From NCBI GenBank assembly GCA_015499995.1, contig JADNRV010000327.1:1-53968 (forward strand): a stretch of DNA of 53,968 bases, in the 5' to 3' direction. Below, piece by piece: positions 34,880-46,570 of this stretch. Position 1 is the stretch's first letter. Each line of letters starts with the position of its first letter. The notes under the pieces are model-generated. The model saw only the letters and a program-made list of their open reading frames with translations. It searched no databases and had not been told where the DNA came from. Origin of the DNA: Flammula alnicola (Eukaryota; Basidiomycota; Agaricomycetes; Agaricales; Strophariaceae). The translations under genes were made by a program, and so were the position numbers.

Positions 34880-36802
34880 TCACTGATCCTGCCACTCAAA
34901 GGATCCTATAACCGCGGTCTTGCCCGTATAACTACCACGGTTCGGTGCGAGGATGGTCATCTTGCGCTTCGCCATATCGATGTTTGTCCTAAAATACCAA
35001 CATTAGCAAAATGATAGGAATAAGCAGCATCAAAACAGAGTGCGCACACTATCAGGAAGCCAACTACAGGCAAGTCCAGAATTTCCTCATCGTAACGTTC
35101 GTTCTCGTCTGGATTTGCAGGTGAGAGGAGGGCGAGGACGGCATTGAGCAGACCTGAGCCTGGTGATGCTGGGTCCACAAGCACGGGCTGCATTTCCGAG
35201 ACCGTACGAGTTGCGCCTACTGGCAAAGCATCGGATGGGGCCATTGTATCTGTCAAGATAACAAATGAGTCAAATAAGCACTAGAGGTTTGAAATGTTAC
35301 ATACCTGAGCCTATTCGGTATATCTGGAGGTCATTGAAGTTAATGACAGTGGACGATGGTGATAAGACAAGATCAGTTAGGTTTTCACCACCCAATGAAC
35401 CATTCGTTATTCCTGAAGGTGGGCGAATGACTTGGCCATACATGTACGTATATAGCTGGTAGTTGTGAACACGTTCACGATAACTGTAGTCTACCTCGAC
35501 GACCTGAAGAGTTGATCCATTAGTTCTGCTGTCGAATTGGTTACAAGGATACGCACTCCGCCAGATTTCGGTATCTTCACAACTGATAAGAGAGAGCCAT
35601 AGGTACGCTGCATCTCCACGCTGAGCTTATCGTGACCAACAACAATAATCATATTTACTGTTCCATATGTTAGGCAAATCCTCCAGAGCTTCAGTTTGCT
35701 CACTTCTGAAGGCATCGATGCAGGCTTTGATCAACTTCTGTCGATGGGTATTTGAAGACGGACCGGATGCAAATGATGACGGCGTATCCACAATAAGTCC
35801 AGAAGCCCGGCCTGAACGAATTTTCAATTCATGGAGAAGAATTATAAGATCAAAAAACACACCTTCAGTGTCAAGTTCGAATCGGTCCATGATATTTTCA
35901 CCAAGGTTTCGAATCATCCGGTCCATCAAAAGAGGATTTCTTTTCGTCTCCGCATGTCCATACCAGTACACCAAAGGCAGAAGGGCGTTAGATTTCAGCG
36001 ATACGGGAGCCGTAGTGGCCGCAGTTCCAAGTGGATTTGCTGGCGATGCCGTCGGTATTGGTCCAAGTACTGGCGCCACAGATAGGGCTCCCGGTGCAGC
36101 CCAACCTCCCTGATATCATCGCTTCATAAGCCGGTCACTTGCTTCCAAAAAAAACTAGTAATGACATACCTCGCTCGGATCAACATTTACGAGGAAAGGT
36201 GTCCAGCCTTGCCCAGCTCGAACTGCGTAATTCGTTAGGATCTTGCAAACAGTCGTCTTTCCGGCGTGTTCCGGTCCGAGAATGAGCACTCTTGGAGGAT
36301 CTGATTTAGATTTGTCTTGAAGAGGGACTGGGGAGCCACGGATAGCCCTAAGAGCACGGACGCGCATTTGCTCCAGTGCTATGTGCAAATTTGCATATGT
36401 CCGCATAGGCGTTTCATCTGATACATATTCCGTCGATGGTTCACCTGTAACGTGTAGGAAGGAGTTAACTGTGCTGCATCCGACATAAGTGCAGGGGCAA
36501 AACTCATCTCAATTACACATCCTCTCCAGGTGAACACCGCTGCTTTGCACTCAGACCCGAATAAGTAAACCTTCCCTTCTGCTAGTTCGAACCCGAATAT
36601 TTCAGCCTGGCCTTTTACGAGCTAAGAAATTGGAATGCTTTGAGTTTAGGAAATCGGATATCCCAACCTTTTTGAGCGCGAATGAAAGTTGGAGGGGACA
36701 AACCTTGACTGCGAGCGATGTCCCAGGATCGAGCTCAAACCTGTACTCTGACTCGGGCCCTAGTTCCCACTTTTTGGGTTGGGCGGGTTGGTTGTCTGAC
36801 AT
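34880..36802 (-). CDS. CLP1: Polyribonucleotide 5'-hydroxyl-kinase-type CF IA subunit CLP1
   Basis: A 485-aa mRNA 3'-end processing factor. Nine exons (minus strand): 36802-36704, 36621-36504, 36444-36170, 36109-35863, 35811-35704, 35657-35557, 35503-35305, 35249-35048, 34988-34880. N-terminal domain: ELGPESEYRFELDPGTSLAV, LVKGQAEIFGFELAEGKVY. Walker A is LGPEHAGKTT at residues 128-137, preceded by YVSDETPMRTYANLH. Then VNVDPSE, GPIPTASPANPLGTAAT, RASGLIVDTPSSFA, VVGHDKLSVEM and a C-terminal beta domain ending LAPNRGSYTGKTAVIGSFEW. It matches Clp1 throughout. The second intron's donor (GTTTTG) is weak but is needed to keep CVIEMS. Confidence 0.93.
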
Positions 36803-37533
36803 GGATGTTCTTCAAGGAATATTGCGAAACTACTTTAACGCTTTGTAGAACGTGGAAACTGTCAGCAAAACTCGTTCTTCCGCGGGGGTACCTGACTGAA
36901 TAGCGAACGGATCGAATAACGGAGTCGTACGTTCGAAAAGGTGAAGGTTATTTCAAAGCTTCAAAGTTTCAAAGGTCAACGTTGCAAGAATGTTAACGCT
37001 CTTTTCGTTGAAGGCAAGTCTCAAGAGCAAACTTGAACAGGGCCGGTTTGGCGGCGCTTGTTGTTTGATAGCACGTGGATACGGCCGGCCCCGCCGCTCC
37101 TCCGAGGGGCGTTTGAACGTTTGAACAGCCCTCAACCCAATCCCAACCCAATCCACCAAGTTGCTTAGTTTTCCTTACTTATCCATCACGCTTGTATTTG
37201 CTGTCCAGTTTGCCTGAACACAGCCTCTAGAGAACTAATTTTTTGGCTAGGAAAACGACCCAATTTCAGGCAAATTTCATGGGACAAACTTGTTCGACTA
37301 ACTGGGTCCGAATACCCCTGACTGTATGGAATCTTGAAAGAGGCTTCTCTAGTTCGTATTTCGAAATCAGAGATATTCCACCCACATTCTTGAGACAATA
37401 ACATGCTGATCCGTTTCTCTCCATTCGAATAGCTCCATCGATGTTATCCAATTCTCGACGTGATCGGGATACGTGAAGTCCAGGAAGCCGTTTACTGTTT
37501 ACATCTGTCCATCAGCAATACTAAGCTCGTGTG
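36803..37533. other. Intergenic, promoter of CLP1
   Basis: About 730 bp with no supported gene. The first 200 bp should hold the CLP1 promoter. ORFs on either strand here lack any coding character I can recognise. Confidence 0.45.
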
Positions 37534-37541
37534 CTTCTGCG
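37534..37541. repeat. Target-site duplication, left copy
   Basis: CTTCTGCG, repeated exactly at 38015-38022 on the other side of the MITE. Confidence 0.9.
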
Positions 37542-38014
37542 TAGGGTTCCGTGAGTAATTCACCGACAATTTCTAACAATGTTAGTAACATTTGGTGCTC
37601 GCTGGCCATTATTAGCATAGGTTAATAACATTGCTCACAAATTTGTTACTAACAGGCTAATAATTAATTTCTAACAGTGTGAAAAATAAAAGGGCCTGTT
37701 AGAAATTGTTAGAAATGTGAAAATTCATTGTAAGAAAGAGATTCTGGCATCGGATAGATGGACATGCTGGTATACGTATATGGCACTCAAGCAAGCAAGT
37801 TCTCGAGTTCTCGGTGATGATATGGATGAAAAGGTTGTGAATTTTTTACTCAGCCTGTACCTTTTCTGCCTGCGCACAAGGCTAAAACCTCCGCAATTAT
37901 TAACATTTCTAACATACCCTGCCAGCCCCTTGCATTTCTAACATGTTATTAACATGTTAATAACATGAATTATTAGCATATGTTACGAATTCGGGCATTT
38001 CTCACGGAACCCTA
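37542..38014. mobile_element. hAT-type MITE (473 bp, non-autonomous)
   Basis: Perfect 14-bp terminal inverted repeats TAGGGTTCCGTGAG (37542-37555) and CTCACGGAACCCTA (38001-38014), weakly extended inward to about 25 bp. They are flanked by an exact 8-bp direct duplication CTTCTGCG (37534-37541 and 38015-38022). An 8-bp target duplication and TIRs beginning TAGGG are hallmarks of the hAT superfamily. The interior is AT-rich, has no transposase and carries many copies of TTCTAACA and GTTAATAACAT-like motifs, mostly near the ends, resembling subterminal transposase-binding repeats. The intact TSD and TIR suggest a fairly recent insertion. It lies 180 bp upstream of the MFS gene start. Confidence 0.9.
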
Positions 38015-38193
38015 CTTCTGCGTCCCATGTGGGAAGTTCGTTGTGTGGGCTCTCCCTGCTGTACGTTTTCTAGATCCACAATGGCCCAAATTAGATGGAA
38101 AGTTGGTAAGAACCGCTTGCTAATTTGGCTGATATAAAATAACGGTAAGGGCTCTGCGCATCCCTTCCATCTTTCGTGCTCCTAACCTTCACC

Positions 38194-40828
38194 ATGGACT
38201 CCGGCAGCGAGACCGCCTCTGAAAAGAAAGGTGCCCATGCGACTGGACACGTCGTTAACCTTCAAGAGGTCGATGTGGCAGCAGGATTGGATACAGATAA
38301 ACCCCTGGATCCCGAAGTAGCAGCCCGTCTGCGGTAAGTTCAGACCGAGCTCAAGAGGCCCAGCAGACCATCTCACCAATAGGCTTGATATTTAGGCGCA
38401 AAATCGACTGGCACCTCATGCCTCTCATGTGCAGTGAGTGTATACGTTCCTATCACCCACAATGCTCTGACGTTGATGCTTTCTAATTATACAGTCATGT
38501 ATCTGTATGTCATATCAATTCGAATTTCGAAGCAGTGATCTATCATTCACACAGCGCCCACAACTCTATTACAGAATGACATTTGCGGACAAAACAACGC
38601 TGGGACAATCTGCTATTCTAGGAATCCTGTCAGTGACATTCCTGACAATTTTCTTCCTCGCCCTCATCCAAAATTTTATCCAAATTCTAGGCCCGGTGCA
38701 CATATAGACCAAAACCAATTCAACTGGCTTGGGACAATATTCTACCTGAGTTATGTTGTCTTTCAGGTGGGCCAATCCGAGCTTTTTAGCGTCGATGCGT
38801 CAACTAATACCTACACTCCCAGTATCCCCAAAATTTGGCGCTTCAGAAATTCCCTGTCGGAAAATGGATGAGGTAAAATTTTCCTTGAAACCTGCGCATG
38901 AAGCAAAGTTGATAGATGTTGCAAAGCATCAATATTTTTGTCTGGGCTGTTGCTCTTCTCGCACATGCTGCCTGCAAGTCTTTTGGAGCATTGTTCGCTG
39001 TCAGGTTCATCTTGGGCATGTGTGAAGGTATTTCCGGTCTCTTTATCTTTCATCCTGTCTCTCTTTGTCGACCGATGCCGTGGAAAATAGGTGCAATTAC
39101 ACCCGGATTCATGATAGTGACTTCTATGTTCTACACTCGCGCTGAACAAAATAAACGCGTTGGCTATTGGTGTAATTATTATTTCATATTATCTTAGAAT
39201 CTCGTGCTGATAGAATCGATACCAGTCCTCATGAATGGCTTCGCTATTATTTTCCTTGGTTTCGTCAGCTTTGGTGTCCTGCATACTCATGTATGTATCC
39301 CTCCTTTGCCGTCTTTGTCCTCTATTGATTAATTTTATCCCAGGTCCACAATTTCATGTCATGGCAATGGTGAATAGTAGTAATTACATATGTGCCATTC
39401 CGCCTTCTGACTTATGCTCAGGTTGATGATCATCACCGGAATTATCACGCTTGTGACATCTGTGCTATTCTGGTGCGCAAATCCGTCATCCGTCGTACTT
39501 ACTCGGGGTCTAATGGTTTTGGGCTATCCGGACACAGGTTCTTCTTTCCGGATTCGCCTACGACGGCGTACTTCCTTACGCCAGAAGAGCGCGCCCAAGC
39601 TGTTCAGCGCATCAAGGTTAATCAGGCAGGGGTTGAAAACAAATACTGGAAGAAAGATCAGTAAGTTGAAGGCTTATCAGACCAGAGGTTATTTTTTGAC
39701 CTTCTTGCGATCCAGGTTTATCGAGACTTTCCGGGATCCCAAAATATGGGTTATGGCTGCTTTCGCTGCGATTGCGTCAGTATTTCAACATGAAAAATTA
39801 AACGACTGCTGATTTACAATTCATACAGGAACATCGTCAACTCGGTATGATCCTTGACTTCCTTGAAATCTTTTAGTGCCTAATAGTACACTTCCAGTTA
39901 ACAAACCAGAGGCAGCTCATCGTTAGCCAATTCGGTTTCACTCCGATTCAGACTACACTACTTGGCTGTGTAGACGGAGTGGTTGAGAGTGCGTCTTTGT
40001 ATAGCCATTACCTTCGATACACTCTTCTGACAGGTTTTCAATACAGTTCTTACGATCTGGCTTGGAGTGACATTGGCAGCTCAGCGCGCAATCGGCCGCG
40101 GCTATGCAGCAGTGCTGATGTTCATCCCGGCGCTCCTTGGGTCCATTTTAGTCAACAAGCTATCTTCGCACCACAAAGTCGGCCTCTTGTTCTCCTATTG
40201 GATATCCAGTAAGTGGATCGACCGTCTCTATGTATGTAAGACCCTGATAATATTGTTTGCAGTCTTCGTATTCACCCCGTTCGTGATTCTTCTTGGATGG
40301 GTTCCCTCGATTGTCTCCGGTCATACCAAACGTTAGTAGATCACCGACACTTCTTTCGCCCTTGATCTAAATAAAGAAAACGACTACAGGAACGACTACC
40401 ACTGCCGTCATTCTATCGGCATATGCGATCGGTAATGCTGCGGGTCCGTTTATGTGGAAGAAGCAATACCAACCACGGTATGTCTTTTCTATCCGATCAC
40501 GACTAAGAGCTCATTTTTTTTCACAGCAACCATATACCATGGTCTATTATCTCAGCATGTATCGGTGCCTGCAGCATTCTGATCTTGCTTCTTCGATTCA
40601 TGCTGCAATCCGAGAATAAACGACGTGACGCAGAGCAACGAGATGATACGTATGATGATGTTTACCTTAAGCAAGAACTCGCGGACGGGACCAAGACAGA
40701 AAAGCGAGTGGATAGGGTGCGTGCTGTGTTCCTCTTGTCCCTTTTCGAACAGCCTTTTAATATTCCGATGACAGGCATTCCTCGACCTTACTGATATCCA
40801 AAACCGTGATTTCCGCTATGTCTTCTAG
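38194..40828 (+). CDS. MFS transporter, anion:cation symporter family (allantoate/Dal5-like)
   Basis: A 514-aa membrane transporter in 20 exons with 19 introns of 49-70 nt. Exons: 38194-38333, 38396-38433, 38495-38504, 38575-38628, 38691-38766, 38823-38872, 38927-39027, 39091-39171, 39226-39290, 39344-39369, 39422-39472, 39538-39660, 39716-39775, 39829-39844, 39898-39988, 40047-40208, 40263-40331, 40390-40477, 40527-40716, 40775-40828. The frame holds through every join. Family landmarks: RRKIDWHLMPLM, DKTTLGQSAILGI, YNWLGTIFYLSY-like FNWLGTIFYLSYVVFQYPQN, RFILGMCEG, FFFPDSPTTAYFLTPEERA, SQFGFTPIQTTLLGC and GNAAGPFMWK. Dal5-type carriers import carboxylates, vitamins or allantoate; the substrate is not predictable here. 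One exon is only 10 nt and another 16 nt. Confidence 0.92.
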
Positions 40829-41244
40829 TTTTTGATCTTTTTTCTTGTTGTGATATCTTGGCATATACCTAGTAAATGGAAGGAGTAATGATTACCCATG
40901 TCTCGCAGTGGCGGGCCTATACAGTTTTTTCTTTATGTTTTAAATTTGTCTGCCTCGCAGAATTGTTGAAGGTGGTAGGTAGAACGAAGGAATAGAAACC
41001 GTTACCGCAGTCGGCCCAAGACGTTCCTTGACGTTCCTCACTCTGAGGCCAGAATCTAATGCTTCTGATACGATGATAACAGCGATGACGGCAACCTGAA
41101 GGCATGATTTGGGACAACTGCGTCGGCTCGAGGAATAAATTGCTCGTAAGGATATTCGAAGTTATACAATTTGAACAATGCTCATCTCACTAACAGTTTA
41201 AACGTGTAGTAATACCTGATGGAGTTTAAGTACGAAAGAGAACA
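40829..41244. other. Intergenic, converging 3' ends
   Basis: About 415 bp between the convergent MFS and HET genes; no supported gene. Confidence 0.5.
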
Positions 41245-43549
41245 TTAAACCAAAACGACCGTTTTCAATGGCGTAGTGTCAAACCAGTCCGGCCACTGGA
41301 AATTGTACTGAAGATCCAATTTCGCCACCCTCCGATATTGTTCTACCCCATCCTCAACCCGCAACACCAGAAGTCCACGAATCCAGCCCTCGTCACGATA
41401 ACCCTCTTCATTTCCCCATCTTCGGCCTGCGCGTAGGATGATAATATAAAAGTCCATTGGACGATCCTGTGCCGTTCCCTCGAGACAATCGAATCTAATC
41501 CCGATCCGCTTGTCTTCCTGCTCTTCGTCACCCAGCCTATCCACCGAAGAAGAACCAGACTCCAAACAATTTCCTACTGGAGCAACCCAATCCCCTGAGA
41601 GCGACAAGCTTTGGAATTCATCACCCGTACGAGTCCCCTTCCTCTCCATGAACGTACATTTGTGCCCATCGAGCATCAGTGGCCGTATCTTCGCTTTAAC
41701 TGTCAGAGTCGCCTCCGCAACTTCACCGAAGGGATGTATGTCGCTTTTCGGAGTGACTTCGCACGCCACTATCTCTGCTTCATATTCCGTGGAAGGAACT
41801 TCAAACATATGTTTCTGGTGCTGGTTTATGACGACATCGCCGACCGATGCCCACGACCAAGTTGGTGCACGATACTCCATTGGCCGGGGAGGGAGAACTT
41901 CATCTGGCCCTATAGGGCCGAAGGTATCCCAAAGGAGATCGTCTAGGAGTGTCCGCCGCCACAACCCAGCGAGATAATCATCTTGGGATATAGATTGAAA
42001 TACTTCAGCAACACCCGCCAAAGCGACCAGTTTATCGGTGGGCACCGTAATCTTGCATCCTGTGTAGCTCGAAAGTATCTGCTCCCACTGCTCGCGTAGT
42101 TCATCTTCTGCGACACCGCCACCACTCGTACTATCATCTTTGGCGATTGGGAAAAGTATATAATCGCGCTGGGAATAGGTGGTTTCCTTTTCCCACTGGC
42201 CTGGAGTAAGGTTTTCAGAAAAACTGCGACACTTGTACTGAACGTAGGGAGGCTGAAAGACGAGTCTTCGTGGGGAGAGGATACTCTCCTGCAAGCACCA
42301 ACCGCGCTCGTCGAGTGGCGAATGTGTGGCGACAGTCTGGTGTTTGTACCCCAAGGATGGATCTTGACGTGGTATGTCGTATTTCAGCAGCATGCGGCCC
42401 AGAGATCTCGACCATTTAATACGGTGTGCGACGTGGAATGGCAACATAACCGATGTGCGTTCATCAGGGAGGAACCCTTCATCAGCACGGTACGCGGACA
42501 AAACCGAAATCGTAAGATATGAATCGCGGTAAACGTGACCCATATTCGCCAATTCCTTGACCTTGTCTTCGAAGGAATCTTGGATAATGCACAGCGCGTC
42601 GACCCAGAGATATCGAACGCCGAGCTTGTGCGTTGCGAAGATTGCGTCTGTTATCGTTTGAGGTAGAGGAACGTTGATGCCTTCGCGCACATAGGTGTCG
42701 ATGTTGGCAATGGTGGTTTTCTGGTGCTGTTCTCCGCCCCACACGTAGCTCAGGGTACAATAGTAGCCTTTTATTTGCCGATGGGTCTCGAAGAGGCGGG
42801 GTTTGGAGGGATCTGAGCAATCGATGACTCGGGTGGGGAGATACGTTTCGTCCAATTTGGAACAGTGGTCATGGTCGCTGCAGTTTTTGACGCATTCCTT
42901 TGCCTTGTCATAGTCTACGTAGGGTTTTTCCTTTCGGATGTGGTTTCCTGTGCCGATTTCTTTGGCAGCTGCATCGCCTGTACAAAGAGGTTTATTCGAT
43001 TAGTACACTGCTATTTCGTTTTTTGGATAACCACAAGGAAAATATGGCTTCAAACTTCAGAGAGAATTGCTTACTTGGATCCGCATAGATCTTGTAGGTA
43101 GCCGCCTTATAGCCATTGAGGAACACGGTGATGGTATTGGTCACATCCATCCAGTCCACTGGCGACTGAACCATTACTTGAACTCTAATCTCCACATTTT
43201 CCTCGCCGGCACGGGGGGACTTTTCAGCGGGTAATCCATCTCTAGCCCGGCTGATAAGACCGCACCAATTACAACCTTCATTGCTGATAGATTGGGAAAT
43301 GTCGTGCCATGTCGTGGTATAGCAATAGCCTGTATCAGAATCATGAAAGTCGAAGACGGCCTTGCGAAACCCTTCGTAAGAGAAAGGCCCTGTCCGGCAT
43401 GCAGCACAGACAAGGGTTGATGGAGAATCGGGATTCTCCTGTGAATGAGGTAGAGTATCCTCTGTAGATTGACCGCCCCTGGCATGCGGCTGAAGTTTCG
43501 ACAATGAGTTGAAAACAAGACTCTTGATAGCTGAAGCACGGCGGGACAT
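41245..43549 (-). CDS. Heterokaryon-incompatibility (HET) domain protein
   Basis: A 735-aa protein from two exons (minus strand: 43549-43075 and 42977-41245; intron 97 nt). The N-terminal 200 residues include CAACRTGPFSYEGFRKAV and SNEGCNWCGLISRA, typical of the cysteine-rich front part of Agaricomycete HET proteins, then CVKNCSDHDHC. The HET domain follows at about residues 230-390: GYYCTLSYVWGGE, LGVRYLWVDALCIIQDS, MGHVYRDSYLTISVLSA and ERGWCLQESILSPRRLVF. The C-terminal half has APTWSWASVG and beta-rich segments common to the group. In ascomycetes HET proteins mediate non-self recognition and cell death; in basidiomycetes the role is less certain. The intron join links KIYADPS to DAAAKEIGTGNHI without a frame problem. 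Confidence 0.9.
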
Positions 43550-44795
43550 TATCGATCTCGCTTTGGGGATATGGGTGAACTGTGCGATGAATATCAGCCT
43601 AAGGATTTAAAGGCAAGCAGCAAGGTGGAAGCAAGGCGTACTAAACATGCTATCTGCTGGGCTTCCGAGCAATGACTCGGTGGTCATGAATGCCCGACGT
43701 CAACCCAATGTCAACGGAATTTCAATGACCTTACCGGTGATAATATATCGCCTGAAGCTAAATTTGAATCGCTTTATTTGAATTATAATACTCATCGATA
43801 TACTCATCACCTGCGCTCTAACTTTAGGCGCCATTTATATCTTGTCAGAAGTAATCTGTTTGTGTGATAGAGGGCCTCAGCGGCAAAGTCCGAGAACTCT
43901 CACCTCCCTCTGTTTTCTTGAAATTAAAACTGCTGGGGTCCTGGCACAAATGTGGAGTCCCTGTCCATGGATGTAGCCCTCGACAACGACGAGAGCTGGG
44001 ATCCGACTTCACCGCGAAGAAGGAGAGCCTCTTCAGTTCTTTCTCACGCATCAAGTAGTGCATCGAGGCAGCCTTCTAGTTGAAAGGTAAAGAAGATTAT
44101 AGAGGATGAATAGCTAGACATTTAGGCTGAAAATCCGAGTCAGAGTGTGGTTGTGGAACGAGGAATAGTGATATAGATTGTGAGATGTGCGAGCAATCGC
44201 TACCTTCCTAATATGGACAGGGACCCCGCATTTGTACCCGGCCTGCAGGACCCCGGCGGTTTTGATTTCAAGGTCAGAGTTCTCGGACTTCAGCTGCTGG
44301 GGCCCCTTGAGGTACAAGGAAAACTTGGGCGTCGGTAAGAATTACACCTGGCGCCCACAGAGCAAATTATCGAGTCATCAGGACTAGTCCTCCCATAGTC
44401 ATGTGTGTCGGAACTTTCGAACCTTCGCTTCCCTTACGCAAGGTTAACCACATGGTAAAGGTCGAAATGGCCTCGTTGCAAGGACTCACACAAAGGATAT
44501 GACTTTTCAAGTAATATAGTGCGAAATATGGCTACATGGTTGATCCCCGCGAAGCGAGAGATGATCAAATGAATACAAGTGAAAATGCATATGGAGGTAC
44601 GAGACAGTGAGTACTGGAAAAGGAGTGTCTTGTGCATGTAGGAATTCCGAAGGCAAAGGCGATGGTGATGATGATAAGAGTAGTGGTACGGAGGATGTAC
44701 CGACTTGCAATCGAAAGCGAAAACAAAAGCGAGAGCGAAACGAAAGCGAAAACGAAGGACGACGTTGCACGTGCATAAAAGCGGTGAACAAGGGT
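43550..44795. other. Intergenic with inverted repeat
   Basis: About 1.2 kb between the HET gene promoter and the 3' end of the DUF6593-like gene. The main structure is the inverted repeat at 43870-44312. Short ORFs inside the two arms encode related peptides (KCGVPVH) because the arms are copies of each other; I see no supported gene. Confidence 0.45.
43870..44312. repeat. Imperfect inverted repeat, arms about 100 bp
   Basis: Left arm about 43870-43972 and right arm about 44208-44312 are inverted copies with roughly 75-80 per cent identity by eye. Both share AAGTCCGAGAACTCT, AAACTGCTGGGGTCCTG / AAACCGCCGGGGTCCTG and GGGGTCCCTGTCCAT-like blocks. About 235 bp of unrelated sequence separates them. 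No flanking duplication was found at the arm ends. It could be a foldback-type element, a decayed MITE or an inverted local duplication. Confidence 0.65.
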
Positions 44796-45893
44796 TCAAC
44801 CCGAAGGTCCATGCTGATGTGTGAGTGAAATAACTGATGATCGGCGGAGGCATAAGAGAAGATAAATTCTGAGCAGAGGGGCATACGATCTAACCGTATT
44901 TCGTCGTAGACGGCGCATGAATAAATCTCTTGCTTCTTTGAACTGCCATAATCTTGGCTTCTCGAAAGTGTATGGGGTGAGGGAGAATCGGCCTCTGCGA
45001 AGAATCTCCATCATGAGGAAGGACAAGATTATCTCGATGTCATGCGCAAGGGGGTGCGAGGAAAATTCTAGGTAACAGGAGCCAACTCCCGGAAGATGGG
45101 TAGGAATGAACGTCGATTTTCCGAGTTCGTGGATCTTGGTTTCGGATTCAGCTTCCTCGGAGGTTGAAGACAGGGCCGAAGACTTAGAAGAAGGTATGGC
45201 GCCAAGGAGAAGGGTGGAGGGTGACGAGAGCTTGTACTTTGAAGGTGACGAGAGCTTAGACTTCGGCGTTTTAGAGGGGGAGGGAATTCGGAAGGTGTTC
45301 TGATGGAAGGAGCCTTTGATTGTCTCCGTATCATAATCGAAAAGCTGAAGATAAAATGAGTATTAGAAAAAACTAGGCCCTAAAACACTTACCGTAAGAG
45401 AGTCTGGTGTAGCTGTCCACACATACTCTGTATCGAAGCGAGTAGGAATAGCCAGAATTTTAGGCCTAAGAAAAGAAAGTCAGCAGGAAGATTCCCCAGA
45501 CGAAAAGACTTTGTACGAACATGAAGCGCACAGTCGACGAGCCGAAAAGGTCAGTGAGAGCGCCAATCTTCTCGGTACCGATGGTAATATCTGGATGACG
45601 TCCTTTCCAGGTTATGTTGGCAACAACCTTTCCGGTACCATCGGGTAATCGTTGTCAGTCTCGTCTCCGTATTTTTAATATCTTCTGGATTCGGAGGAGG
45701 TGCCGACTTCTTCAGGAAGGCTGCCGAAGACGAAGTGGCAGTATCTGTCCGCTGCTTAGAGGACGAAGCCACGGGGGACGATTCGGGCTGGTCCGAAGAC
45801 TCCTTAGACGGGTTTGTGGGGGATGAGATCACCGTTAAGATTATTATAGGCACGTTCTCCAGTTGCGACGTCGATCAGCGACGTGTTTAGCAT
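44796..45893 (-). CDS. DUF6593-like protein with two frame breaks
   Basis: Exons (minus strand): 45893-45521, 45465-45393, 45344-44796; introns 55 and 48 nt. Landmarks resemble the basidiomycete DUF6593 group: MLNTSLIDVATGERAY, GKVVANITWKGRHPDITIG, GALTDLFGSSTVRFM, PKILAIPTRFDTEYVWTATP, DSLTLFDYDTETIKGSF, and a C-terminal alpha/beta region (HDIEIILSFLMMEILRR). The first exon is not open throughout. After GERAY the coding-like reading moves one base (to ILTVISSP...), and near 45620-45625 it moves one more base (LTTIT to DGTGKVV). Each fits one extra base. This is either a decaying gene or assembly indels. I am moderately sure of the family; function is unknown. Confidence 0.6.
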
Positions 45894-46123
45894 GTCGGGC
45901 GCAGTGAATTTGAAACAACATGGTGTTCTTTCGTCCTGAGAGGGGGGGAAATGGGGCGAAAGATGAATATTCCAGAGATGGGGTTTATAAAACGAGAGAA
46001 ATGAATAGAGCTCAAAAGGGCGTCAGCTTTATGGTTTCCCAGTTGGGCAGTCCGTTTGTGAGGTCGGCTAATTTGGCAAAGGACGGCGATGAGCCTGAGC
46101 ACAGTTGAAAGGGCGGGTTACAG

Positions 46124-46522
46124 TTAGGAGGCGATGGGTTTTGCAACGAGGAGATAGCTTTTATAGATTCGGCGGACATTTGGGCCATATGTGTTGAAAT
46201 AAAAGTCATCGACGAGGACAATGGTGAAGTTGACAAAGGATGCTGATTGGCTGGCTATGATTAGCAGGCCATCAATTCACTGTGGGAAAAATCACGTGTA
46301 GACCTGAGCAACTGCTTGCACTTGATTGCCGATGTTGAGATTGTGGCTGTAAACAAAGGAGAGAAAGTGAACATCGACTGCCACAGCCAACGCCAGAGAC
46401 GACGACGACAACCCTAGCGTCCTCATAAACCCTTCAGGCGCTCTCTGGAGCATATTATACTGCTGGTATAGCAGAAGCAACCCTGGATCATCGACATACG
46501 GGCGCTTTGAATATATCAACAT
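46124..46522 (-). CDS. Orphan two-exon ORF (117 aa)
   Basis: A tentative gene. Exon 46522-46296 (MLIYSKRPYVDDPGLLLLYQ...), intron 46295-46251 (GTGATTTT...GCCAG, 45 nt) and exon 46250-46124, which reads SASFVNFTIVLVDDFYFNTY and ends VAKPIAS. Both exons look coding, and the join keeps frame, but I do not recognise the family and the start may lie further upstream. It is divergent from the SAP-kinase gene, with only about 48 bp between the two ATGs, which argues that one of the two starts is not correct. Confidence 0.35.
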
Positions 46523-46570
46523 CTGGAGGGGCTGGGCGATCCAACGGATTTTGTGTAGTCAGTCTTGGTT

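Noticed and set aside
37186..37451. Minus-strand ORFs between CLP1 and the MITE
   Set aside because: No splice joins, no recognisable motif, overlapping frames of similar weak quality.
43864..44317. Peptides with KCGVPVH in both arms of the inverted repeat, possibly a decayed gene pair
   Set aside because: The similarity is explained by the arms being inverted copies; the frames are on opposite strands and short.
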